Shown: positions 13,501-25,000 of the stretch, in pieces
How positions within the stretch are numbered: position 1 is the first letter of the stretch
Layout of the letters: every line of letters starts with the position of its first letter
Assembly (NCBI GenBank): GCA_022575985.1
Contig: JAKSXM010000007.1
Coordinates: 1,118,501-1,182,500 of the forward strand
From: Anagrus nilaparvatae
Taxonomy: Eukaryota > Arthropoda > Insecta > Hymenoptera > Mymaridae
DNA: 64,000 nt
Direction: 5' to 3'
Made by a program: the position numbers and the translations under genes
Notes under the pieces: model-generated
Database searches by the model: none
The model's input: the letters and a program-made list of their open reading frames with translations, nothing else
What the model was told of the DNA's origin: nothing

Positions 13501-14496
13501 CTTGGAAAAGTTGTGCAGATACTTTTATATATACTCTCAAAGTCATTTCATTTGCGAGAAAAAAAATTTGCAGCTCAAGTACAGGCTACACAGTGAATTT
13601 TTTAGATTTTTCTATTGAATGATCCATATACTTCGTTTAAAAATACACACATACCTAATACAGACATAAAAATATAAATATATTAATCTGTTTATAAATT
13701 TAAATTAAATGGTGTACATGTGTACATGCGTGAATGCTCTCAAGTGAGACAATTGGAATTAAATAATCGTAAATAATAATCTGTAAAGAAAAAAAAAAAA
13801 AAATAAAATAATTTGATATATAAAAAAATGTTTGTATGTGTAAGTATATATGGGTGACCTTGTGATAAAATTAGGCAATCATTTCTTCACTTATATATAA
13901 TTTATTATTCTATTCAGCAATGTGTGTCTCTTTGGCGTTTTCATATTATATATTTAATATTTTCTTATCTAAAACTATTTATCTTTAAAAAAAAAAATTT
14001 CATGGCATTTAAAAAAGAAGCAGAAAAAAAAATAAAGTTTCATAGGGCTCTTTGAAAATTACAAATTGTTATTTAAACGTGTATTTAAACAAATGACGAA
14101 GCCTAATTATAAAAATAAATATTAATTTGATAATAAAATTTTTAAAGTCAATTCATTAATTATATTAATATAGGTTGAAAATATTTATTCTGTTTATCTC
14201 GGTACACGTAAAATTCATTTATAAAACTCCACGTATTTAATATATTTTCTTTTATGCAATTAAAAACAACGAAATTTTCCATTTTCTAAACTACGGATTT
14301 TAAATTATTCAGATTGTTTAATTTAATAAAATGTTTGATAATATTATAGCTATTATTGCGAAAGAATTTATATTTGATGCATATATGAGCAAATCTAACG
14401 AATTTTAGATAACCACAATAATGTTTTGTAATTTAATGGAAAATTTTATCAAAATAACTTAAACCACGAATTTCAGCAGGATTTTTTTTTGCTCAT

Positions 14497-14529
14497 TTAG
14501 GTTAGGTTAGGTTAGGTTAGGTTAGGTTA
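14497..14529 (+). repeat. Interstitial (TTAGG)6 telomere-type repeat
   Basis: Six perfect consecutive TTAGG units followed by TTA. TTAGG is the canonical telomere repeat of many insects. At this length, inside AT-rich DNA far from a visible chromosome end, it is an interstitial tract. It could be a relic of telomerase-mediated break repair, or simply a microsatellite. Confidence 0.93.
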
Positions 14530-15251
14530 TCAAAATACTCAGTTGGGCTAAAAAAACAGCTGAGAATTTATCTCCGTATCATCGAGAACACAAAAGCAAC
14601 ATTTCAAATTATTCTATAAAAATATTTATTAAGTATTATAATTATTTTTTTAATGAATTTGAGGAAATCTGCTTGCCATAAAAGTTATTTTATTGCAGTA
14701 TTTGTATTAATTTTATTACAATTTTTATTACGAAAGATTCCTCTTAAAAATTCAATACAATAGAATAATAAGTTTTATGCTCAAACTATACTAATTTAAA
14801 ATTTTATTACGGGCTACCAATTAATCAAATTATAAAAAAGTACCGCTGATTTAATTTTATTTTAAACATAATAAAAAGCGAAATTTTTATGAGTTTATTC
14901 ATATTATATAAAAAGATAAAAATTATAAATTTATTTACATAATCATATGTTAAATTTTATACCTAAATATTAAAAAATTTTATCTTTTAATTACAATAAC
15001 GTTTAATTTATCGATTCATTTATTTTTAAAGAAATTAGTGTGTTTGTAGGATGAAGCAGTCTAATTTTAATTTATTTACAATAAATTTTCTTATTTTGTA
15101 ATATTAATTAAGCATATCGTAATTGCATTAATTATTTTTAAAAATTCTTACACAATTTTTTAATTTTCTCGCTTTTCAATAGCAGAAAATATCTTTCGAT
15201 TTATTTTAACACTGTAATAAACTCCACTGCGCATTAATTCCCCTCTATATT

Positions 15252-15365
15252 AAGCCCTTTCTAGACCGAATAACATTTTTTTAATTCCACGCGCTTTTAC
15301 TATACCAAAGAGTACAGTCAAAGCACACAATAATTAACAAAATTAATTAGGTCTAGAAAGGGCTT
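15252..15365. mobile_element. Short palindromic MITE, copy 2, intact 16-bp terminal repeats
   Basis: Perfect inverted ends AAGCCCTTTCTAGACC (15252-15267) and GGTCTAGAAAGGGCTT (15350-15365) enclose a 114-bp element. The flanks contain TTAA-like bases, so a TTAA or TA target duplication is possible. The internal sequence, including the GCTTTTACTATACC / GTACAGTCAAAGC hairpin, matches the copy at 5962-6074. It is non-coding. Confidence 0.87.
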
Positions 15366-15584
15366 TAATTGCAATCTACAATAAAACATAATGTAAATAT
15401 AATGTAGCTAGTGTTTTTTAACTAAAGAATATTTATTTTTATTTATATTTTATTGTATATTACAATTAATGTAGGAGAACTATTGCGCAGTGGAGTCAGT
15501 GTATTCACTTTTTAAAATTTTATAAATGTGCCTACAAGCACGTATACAGAAATTTTTTTGGAGGAGTGGGGGCAGAATTTTCAG

Positions 15585-15785
15585 AGCACCAGATTACAAA
15601 ATAATCATCTTTAAAAACTTATTTTTCACAAATTTCAAATTTCCCGCCAATTCACGTAACCAAATCTTACCGAAAATTCGGATTCTACGAAAAATTTTAC
15701 CTGGCAGTAAAATTGAAATTTGTGAGAAAAAAAAGTTTATAAAGATCAAGTTACTTAATAAAGACCATTATTTTGCAAGCAGATG
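15585..15785. mobile_element. Degenerate palindromic element
   Basis: AAAATAATCATCTTTAAAAACTT and CACAAATTTCAAATTT on the left are mirrored by AAATTGAAATTTGTGAG, AAGTTTATAAAGAT and ACCATTATTTTGCAAG on the right. The arms are about 60-80 bp with mismatches. A short open frame beginning at 15526 runs through the palindrome; its residues follow from the repeat and show no protein family, so it is not called as a gene. Confidence 0.6.
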
Positions 15786-17379
15786 AATGTTTTTTCAGAT
15801 TTAGTTTTGTACATAGTTTCAATGTAGTACTAATTTACAGTAATATTGTGCTTGGCACATAAAACATATTCATCAATAACTTACTGATGTTTTTTTCTCG
15901 CACAAGAAAAGTTTTTTAACTATTATATAAGCCTAGAATCCCATCAGTTGGCGTATATTTTGATTATTTAAGATAGCAAGGTAGTCTTCTAACTGACGAC
16001 GTCTCAGCTACCTTACTGGGGAAATAGTCCTACATTAGCATCTTTTTATATAGTTTAACTATAATTGTTTATTTTGGTCGTTTTTATATTGTTTTGTTTA
16101 GTACAGCAAAAAGTTGATTTTCTCGTGCAAAAAATAGAAGGGTAAAATTAACCTTTAAAAATGTAGTAAAAGTAATTTAATATAGATTGGTAAGTATAAC
16201 CAAAAAATTAGTAAATTTAACTAATAATTTACAGTGACTTTTAACCAAACTGAATTTAGTAAACAACATCGTAATTTTCGTTATATATTTACTAATTTTT
16301 TGTATGCGTGTGTGCAGTTCAAAAAAAATTTTGAACCAGGAATCGAATACGGGAAATTACCTACAGGCCCCTAATATTAATGATAATAGAATTTTATGTA
16401 TATTTTTGACTAATGAACATGTTATGAAACGGATTTTGTGACCCATCCAAGTAATCCTATACAAGCACTTCATAAACATTGACCCATTTGTCAATAAACA
16501 ATTTATAAATGTTGCAACAAGGCAAAAAATATTGCTATTTCTACTCTCGAAGGGGCCATGGCACCCTTTGGTTACGTGACTGGATATGATACTTTTATTT
16601 TACCGACTAATATGACTTTGAGCCATGTTGCATCATTTTATTTGCATGATTTGTTATAATTTTAGCTTTTTTATTCCATCAATTTTTTTTCTCATAAAAT
16701 AATTTTGTATATAATTTTCCAATTTTCGATTTGTGTGTATCAAATTTTTAATCTGTAGCTTGCAGGGTAATTTTACTCATTCCGCTAAAGAAGTAGTAGT
16801 CCAAATTAAAAATTAAGTTGCTTCGTTAAAAGCGGTTAAAATATTGTTTTTTATGTCTATTTCATATCTTGACAATAAAAACAGTGATAGAAACCATAAA
16901 ATGTCAGACATTAAAGCACTGAGATTAAGTGCTTTTGTTATACGCAATATTACCCAGACCTCCCCTATAGAAAAAAATGAAAAAAAAAGAAAAATTTGTC
17001 TAAATCAATTAAAAAACGAAGAAAAAAAATTCTTGGTAAACTGTAAAAATAATATATGTATTTAGAATACTCGCGCGAATTCTTAGCTCTTAATAAGATA
17101 TAAAAATAAACGAAAATAGAATGAATGTAAACAACTCTTCGATAACACGTAATAATGCAAAGAAAGAGGTTTAGTTTTTTAAATAAAAAAAAGAGATAAA
17201 AAAGAAATTATTGACGAAAAAAATAAAGAAGAAAAAAAGAAGGGAACAATGAAATCTTTTATACGGAAAATTTTAATTCTTTCTCTCTTTTGTCTATCTC
17301 TTTCTTAAATCATTATAGTAAGCCTTTGCCAAATATAATATTTTTCTTTTTTATTTTCGCACAAAAAAAGTGTAGGTAA

Positions 17380-17660
17380 ATGTATATTGCGAACTCATCG
17401 ATTGGTGCATCAAGTATGGTTTCCACCACTAGCTTTCCCTTTCACCCAATAGGATCTCACTTTCGCGCGCCACACCGCATTTTCAACTTAACCCGCCAAC
17501 GTTTGCCGGCTCGCTTTTTATATGACATGCGCAATAGGAAAATTACTGACGACGCGCCGGTTATAGTATAGTAGTAGTAAAGTAAGGGATCCCGGCAAAT
17601 TATGTTTGCCGGTTTTCAAAAGTCTCTTTAGTAATCGCTGCGGGTTCTGCGAGAGAACGT
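17380..17660 (+). promoter_or_regulatory. Probable headcase promoter region
   Basis: This is the most GC- and CpG-rich patch near the 5' end of headcase, standing out against AT-rich flanks. It contains CCAAT (17446), GCGCGC (17465) and three TTTGCCGG motifs (17502-17509, 17592-17599 inverted, 17605-17612). It lies about 0.6-0.9 kb upstream of the ATG, which would give a 5' UTR of roughly 600 bases if transcription starts here. No clear TATA or initiator could be fixed, so the start site is not assigned. A short frame at 17380-17571 lies inside it and is judged incidental. Confidence 0.5.
17592..17612. promoter_or_regulatory. TTTGCCGG palindrome in the promoter patch
   Basis: CCGGCAAA and TTTGCCGG, 8-bp perfect inverted arms, flank a 5-bp spacer TTATG. 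A third TTTGCCGG lies at 17502-17509. A dyad of this form could bind a dimeric regulator, but no named factor is assigned. Confidence 0.45.
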
Positions 17661-18246
17661 GGTTTGTGCGCATTTACTCGTTATTTCTATTTTAAATAAA
17701 TAATAATTAAACAGTTTCAGTTTTTACAAATTATTATTATTATTGTTAAATAATTAATTAAAATATTATCTTTAATTAATTTTGTGTATAAAATTAAATT
17801 TTTTTTCTGTGTACGTGCGCGTTGTTTTTGCTCAAAAATAATAAAATAAAAAATTAACATTTTTCATCAATATCAAAACAAAAACAAAAATAAACAATTT
17901 TTTTACTTAACTCACTTGGAATGAAATTTCTTGAAGAAAAAAAAGTTTGTTATTGATTACTTTGAAATAAATAATAGTGCGTACGTGCGTAGTAAAAATA
18001 AATTATTGTAAAAGTGTATATGGCTTATTTACATGAAAAAAAATAATATAATAAATAACGAGTTTGGAACTTTGTTTTTTTTTTTGAAATTTAAAAATAA
18101 AGTTCTTTATATTAAAGAGGAACATCGATAGTATCCATCAACGGAAAGAAAGAAAAGACGCAGTAACTCCATAAGTTTATTAAGTATTTTGTGGAAAAAG
18201 TTGAATTTGAAATAACTGAAAAATTGTCAAGAGCTAATTAAAAATC

Positions 18247-18253
18247 ATCATGG
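18247..18253 (+). promoter_or_regulatory. Translation start context of headcase
   Basis: ATC-ATG-G gives A at -3 and G at +4, a favourable start context. An in-frame TAA at 18235-18237, twelve bases before the ATG, excludes an unspliced upstream extension. The predicted N-terminus MAPRRH begins here. Confidence 0.85.
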
Positions 18254-19025
18254 CACCTCGTCGTCACGGTGTGAATGGTCAACTGAATGGTGGTTTACTA
18301 CTATCAACCAGTCTTGGCAATAATAGCAATAGTCTTTTTAGTAATCCTGGTAGTAGTCTTGCTAGTGAATTAGAAAATTTAGGCGTAGCACGCTGTTGCG
18401 TACCAAGTGGCGAATGTTTACGTGGTGATTCTCTGGTTCGTTTGAATTCGATTCACGAAGCAGTTAAAGTTAGTTGTAACAACGATACTTGTACCGCTGG
18501 TGAATACATGCATCGCGAATGTTTCGAGGCATGGGAACAGAGTATTCTTGCCTATTTGAGAAATTGCGGCAGAGCCAGGAGTTGGTCCGATCGTCAAAGA
18601 CATCAGAATCTTTGGACGAAAAAAGGTTACGATTTGGCATTTAAAGCGTGTGGCTGTAGATGTGGCAGAGGACACCTCAAGAAAGACATGGACTGGATAG
18701 CTCCTATCAGTCAGCAGCAGCAATTTCAAGCTCCTGGCATTGGACTGAACAAGGAGCAGCAGCAATTTATGGACAATAACAATGCTAGCATCGAAATCAA
18801 GAAGAAAAAGCGTAGAAATAGAAATAACAGCAAGCCAAGCCTTACGACGAGTACGAGTATTCCGGCAAATAGTAATGATCCCAGAGGAAGAACCGGAAGC
18901 TTGAGCTCGAGCGGTGGATCGGCATCGCCACCAGCTACTAGCGAGACTAGCATTAGCCCATTGCATCAAGGCCAAAATGGTACTAAGAAGAAGACTAAGC
19001 AAGAATTTTTCGGCGATAGAATTAG
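18250..19025 (+). CDS. headcase coding exon 1 (residues 1-258 plus two bases)
   Basis: This exon carries the start codon and the whole N-terminal Headcase domain. Residues 1-45 are Gly/Asn/Ser/Leu-rich. Cysteines at 49, 50, 56, 76, 81, 91, 106, 134, 136 and 138, with histidines 88 and 142, are placed as in the family. Then come QQQQ (155-158), QQQ (170-172), NNN (176-178), the basic KKKKRRNR (184-191, possible nuclear signal) and a Ser/Thr-rich tail. The exon ends AG|GTAAGT, a consensus donor, leaving two bases of an Arg codon. Reading through the donor meets TAA at once, so splicing is needed to continue. Confidence 0.96.
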
Positions 19026-22000
19026 GTAAGTTTTAGCTTTAATTTGACGATAAAAAATATTCAAGGTCATGATTAAAATTCCATTACTCAGATAACTCTT
19101 GATCATCGAAGCGGTGTTTGGATGAAAAAAAATGTTATTTTTATTCTAAATGTATAAATTTTTAATTATGTAATATTTAGTTAAAAATAACTTTTTTTAA
19201 ACATAAAATTTAATGCTTTTGATTTTAAAGGGATAGCAAGATAAGAAAAAAAAAATATTGTTATTGTTTGTATTTTTTAAAAAGCAGTCACTATTAAAAT
19301 ATTTGTTTTTTATTACTGATAAGCACAGTTAATAATTTTTTAAAATATTTAAACTATATTAGTTGAAAATAGTAAATTGTACGAAAAATACTACAGGTGT
19401 AGAATATTCGTAAAAAAAAAAACAAACAAACAAAAGTACGCATGTGTGTGTGCGAATAGAAATGTACGCAGCTAAAAGAGGGTTTCGTTTCTTGGAAAAG
19501 AAGGGAGGCTTCCGATGAAAATAAGTTGAATTCGTTTATAAAACGTATAATAAACCATCCCTTAAATTTCGTCCATAAATTTTCATAAATTATTTAATCA
19601 TAAAAACCTTGAATTTTTTTAATTAAATAAAATACTGTACATAATAATAATTATTATTGCTACCTTGCATTATTTACCCAGCATTTAATGAAAATACGAT
19701 GTTTTAAATATAGATATCGATTCGATACACAATAAATGCGTCAGTCTGAACGACAGTTTTTTTTTTTAAACAATTTTTTTTTTAAAACTTAAACACCTGT
19801 TAATTAAATGGAACTATTATTCACTATTATTAACATAACCGCCCCCTATTTATAAATAAGTACGCTCTGTAATTAACAAAGCATGCACGCAAATAAATCT
19901 ACGAGTACTTTAATTAATGCACGCCATTTTATCATTGGGAAGAAATTTTTTAAATTTATGGCCCAGCTAATATACATTTTTTTAAAAATATTGATTTTTC
20001 TTAAACAAATATTTAAGGCAAAAATCTCGTTTTGTGTATACAGAAAAATATTTATAGGAAAATTTTATTTTTAGACATTTTTTTGGCAGCCTAGCTTATT
20101 CGATGCTTCGTTTCAATTTTTCACAGCGATATCATTTTTAATGGAATTTCATTTTTGACTCTTTCTAATATTTATGTTTTTCAATTAATTGCCAATGATG
20201 ATTGTTGCGTAAGTCAAATTTCTCTTAAGATTGTGCAACGGTTAGAAAATATTATTTTATTGCTATTTGGTTACGTACGAGCCCATGTTTTTAGAAAAAA
20301 TTTCTCTGCTGTTTTGAACATCCCACTGGGAAAAAAATCTGTATTAAGTACTTGTAAAAAAAAATTATTTTTGACAGTAACTAATCTTGCAGTGGCTTCA
20401 AGAGTGGCTTCCTATTTAAAATCAAAAATAATTTTTTGTAAAATTTTTAAAATTTGCTTGTTTTCTTAAGCCACTTATGACCAAAAAACTTTTCAAAACC
20501 ACACACTTTAATCCTTTTCAATTTTTTTTCATATCTTTCTTAACAAGGAATTTTTGGAGACTTAAAAAAAAAAAGTTTTTAAGTATATAAAGACTTGCAA
20601 TATATTTGCAGAGTAAACAGATTTTTTTGTTGTGCCATATCTTTTTTATAATAAAAAAAGGTACACAGGACACATTTAGATTGCAGAATAAGAAAAAGAA
20701 AGAAAAAAAACATTCGACTATTTATCATGTGAGAAATGAATATTTTTTTCTTGGGTTAGGGCGAGTCTCTCTTTAGGTCGTTTTTTTTAACTACAAAAAC
20801 CGGATTTCAATGATATTGCAACTCTGAAGAAGGAAAAAAAGATAATTCGAATGTATAGGGAGAACATGTCCCCGTAATCGAGTTTTTTTCCAACTACTCA
20901 AGATTCTTTTTTCTTCTTCTTCTTCTCCTCCTTGAGTTGCATCGTCGGTTGTTGCAATTTTTTTTATTTCTTTGAATCTACTCTTTGAACATTTCGCGTG
21001 TCGTGTGTAAAAAGAAAGAAAAAAAGAAGCCTAACCCAAGCCACAAGTTTTTTTAAGTTGTGGGTCCTTGTTGAGAAGAAAGGGAGAAAAAAGAGAAAAG
21101 CAAAAAGTCTTTTAAAAATTTTAAAAGCACTAGTAACCTAAAACAGGATAATAATAAGTTAGGCGGCCGAAATTTCGGGAATCTTATTGTCTTTAAATCG
21201 AGTCGAGTCAGCAGCTGCCAGGCTAATATGCAAAAGTGCATAAAAAAGGCGCAAATAGAGAAAAAAAAGGAAATTTCTTCCTTGTTGTTATGTTATTCTA
21301 TATATAAAAATTTGTCCTTGACCGTGGCTTCTTTCTCAGGGCCAGAGCGTATAGAAATGGTACTATAATAATAAAAGGGGGAGAATCGAAGCAAGGTTTT
21401 CAAGGCCACGTCTTATATAAAACCATGAACGTCCTTAATTTTTATTTTTTTATTTCTCAAAATATAACAATAAATTTTTTTTATTTATGCACTTATGATT
21501 TTTAATTATAAGATGCAAAAGGCCAAAAGATATTTAAAAAAGTGAGATAAACCGCAACCGGTCGGCTCTCGGCTCTCGATATTAATAACAAAACTTGTAT
21601 TACTTTATGGCTTATGGAGAGAGGCGATCTCGGCCAATTAAAAATGCTTAATGATTATAAACATTTTTTATGCTTTATGGTGATAAATCTTGGATAAATC
21701 GTTGAGCAATTTTGATAAACATCGGGTGTCCGTCTGCAGAATTAGCTTTTTTATTAATTTAATCAACGAGTTACATTAAATATTTTATGCTTAAACTGTT
21801 AACTGTTTATTAGTAGTTTTTCAATTAATTATATAATAGTATTTTACTACCTTTTTAAAATTACACACTGTAAACATATATTGCTTTACCATCCATAGAA
21901 AAAATATTGATTTGAGGATGACAAATTTTGCTTGGATTTTCAAACGATACATTTTTACAGTGTAGTTACTGAATTTTTTGGCTGTTTACTCAAATTTTCT

Positions 22001-25000
22001 TGAAAACCAAGTAATCTCACTGCTTTTTTTCTACAATTCGAAATTAAAGCAAATATAGAAAAACCAGTATTTTAATTTAAGCTTTCACTCGCTTTTTCTT
22101 CGGTGTAAACATCTAACCCATTTTATTTTGATAATTAAAATATTTTATTTTTCAATAAAAAATAAACTTTGCTTAAATATTGAATCGATGTTTTGAAATC
22201 GTCAGCTGACAGAGGATAACATTTAAAAGAACTGAGGATTCTTTGTTCTTAAACTAAAAATAATTTTTTTTCATTATCTTAATCGGTAATTTAATTTAAA
22301 ATTAAATTTTAAAACAAATATTTTTAACATTTTAAAAATATTATCATTCAGTTGGAGTGTTTTTTAACAAAATTTAAAACTTAAATAAAGTTTTATTATT
22401 TAATTGATAAGAAGAGAATAAATAAATTTTAAAAACAGCCAAAAATCATACGATGTTTGCTGAAGAAATTAAATTTTTGTTTGTTTTTTTTTCTGCTTTC
22501 GTAATTTTTGTATATTAAAAAAAATTTGTTTCCAAAAAATAATTAAATTAAAATTAACATACAAGATTTATTTAATACCTGATGCGTATCGTAAAAAAGG
22601 AACAAAATTATACGCAGATGTACACGCAACCGTAAAATGTCAGAGAATTATATCAAAGATTTCATAATCTTATTTGCATTTTATATTTTAAATATTTATT
22701 TACGTTTGACATAATAATCAATTTTATTTATTTTTATCTAGATTTTAATTCTCTAGATTAATCTGGCAGTTGGTTTTTTAATTTTTTGACTTACTTTTCA
22801 AGTGTTTATAACACGCTAGTAAGACCAATTTTATTGGTATTCATGTTGACTACCTTTGAAAAACCTACCTTTCAAAGCTACAACAGCCAGGCTAACGTAC
22901 AAATTTAATTATTTTATTGATTTACACTAATTTTCATTTCAAACATTCTTATCAATGATTCGATCGTCCTTCACTATCACTACCAACCGACTACAAGGCT
23001 AAAAAAGGTGAATTTTTTATGGAAAAATTACAAATGTAAAACATGTGCGCAAACTTAAAAAAAATTAATTTAAAAATAAACAAATATTTGTAAACCGAAA
23101 AAAGAAAAATATTTTAGTCGAGTGTTTGTTTTTTAATATTTATCATTTGATAATACCTGATTAAGTGCACGAGTACCTTGATTTGCGTCAAATTTTTCAT
23201 CAATTAATGATTCATTCTCTAAATTAATTAATTAAAATTTAATAAAAAAAATTATTACGCAATACAAAACTCTGTATTTATAAAACAACTTTTTTTTTAT
23301 TAAATTTATTCTATTTTTATACCTGCTGATCGTCAAAAAAAATTTTATTTGTTTAATAATATCAGCACCTGAATCAAGTTTTTTTAACAACAAACAAAAT
23401 TAAAATTAGATTTACGAAAAATAATTAAAATTTTGTTGAAATAACCGGTTATGAGTAATATTTTGTCGGTGTGAGCCGAAAAGGTGACTTTGTCGAAACT
23501 AAAGTTACGACAGCTGATAATACGATTTTTTTGTTTCAAAGATCAAGGTTAAGGCCATTCGTGAACTTTTTTTTATATAAAAATAAACGCATTCTTCAAC
23601 TACGTAACTTTTTAATATTACGTGCATTTGAGTCACTTATTATATTTTACCGTTTTTGTTATTCCTTTTTTTTACTATAATTAATTCAAAGAAATTTTTT
23701 AATTTAGTACTACTATTATAATATTTTTTTTAAGTTACTACGGTTTTTATATGGGGTATTCCTTATTTGGGCTGGCATTTCTCAAGTTTTTAAGTTTTTA
23801 TTACTCACGAATAAGGTGAGGTTTACGAATGATTAATATTTTTCGGTGACTACTATGAATTATTGATGGAAATTGGTTATTAAGGAAAATTTTGTAAAAT
23901 CATTTTTTTTAAATGCTCGAATTTTGCACATTTTCACTTATTTTTGGTTGAAAATTCTTAGAATTTTAACTGAGTAACATTTTGATCCTAATTGATGAGA
24001 ACTAAAACATTATAGGTACCACTAATTTTTTTACATAGTATATAAAATGGAAAGCCCCGTATAAAAACAAAGATGTCCTAATAATAAGCCTAATAAATTA
24101 TATTTTAAAAAAATTCTTTCTAAAAATAGAAACAGAACAAGAAGTTTGTTTTTCTTCAATATAATAGTAATATTCTCAAGTTAAATATTTTTTAAACATA
24201 TTTCAGATAAAAGAAAAAAAAAAAAAATAATTTTCAAATATATATTTTTTTATGCTTAAAAAATAAGAGATATTGAAGGTTATACACTGAAAATCAAGTA
24301 TTATTTCTTGCTTTTAAGTATCTTTGTTTTTCGACTACGTTAACTGAATTTTTTATTAATGTTTATTTATTTAAAAAGATAACGAAAATTGCCTTCTTGG
24401 TACCATAAAAGAACGAGTAAAATGAATATTCTATTTGTGAGCTCGAGTGTTTGTCGTAATTGTAGAAAAAATATTATTCGTTTTTTTCATTTTCTGAGTT
24501 TAAATGAAGAGGACGATTTTTTAAGGCTATATTTTTTTTGTTAGGGTCACATTTTTAATGGAAAACTCGAGGTAAAGCCTCGAAATCAGAATCTATTCTT
24601 CCAAAAAAACAATTTTCCCTCGTATGTCAATTTAAAAAACAAGAGATTTAATTTATTAGGAGAATAAAAAGTCGTATAAAAAATTAATAAAAACTTGTAA
24701 ATCATTAATGAAAAAATTTTACCATGCAGAAAATTTATAATGACATAAAAAGAAGAAACTATAAATAAAAAAATCATAATTCAATATTATTTATAATCCT
24801 ACAATAATAATAAAAAAAAAATTTATTTTATACGTCTTGCATGACTTGAGGCTAAAATTTCGTTAATTTCAATTTATACTGTATTAAAAAATTTTTACTC
24901 ATTCGGCTCATTATAAAATAATTATAAATTATGCACGTTATAGGGGAAATTTGGGCATTTTGGTGTACTTAGAAAAGAAATGCAGTGGAGTTTCTTAGAG

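Larger units (their letters stand above)
2914..17340. other. Upstream intergenic region, no gene seen
   Basis: This stretch is very AT-rich, and its open frames are short, low-complexity and lacking any recognisable motif. Apart from the inverted-repeat elements listed separately, the only contrast is at about 4050-4550. That part is less AT-rich and has overlapping short frames on both strands, which suggests composition, not coding. It could hold regulatory DNA for headcase, but nothing in the sequence proves this. Confidence 0.6.

Noticed and set aside
15526..15786. 86-codon frame beginning MCLQARIQKFF
   Set aside because: It lies across a degenerate inverted-repeat element; the frame follows from the repeat and shows no protein family.
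16325..16345. Minus-strand tRNA B-box-like sequence (ATTCGATTCCTGG)
   Set aside because: No matching A box, acceptor stem or cloverleaf could be built; at most a decayed SINE fragment.
17380..17571. 63-codon frame in the promoter patch, considered as an upstream exon or uORF peptide
   Set aside because: No splice donor joins it to headcase, an in-frame stop precedes the headcase ATG, and nothing in it is recognisable.
18418..19002. 194-codon minus-strand frame opposite headcase exon 1
   Set aside because: It is the antisense shadow of a real coding exon, with Ser/Leu/Thr composition dictated by the other strand.
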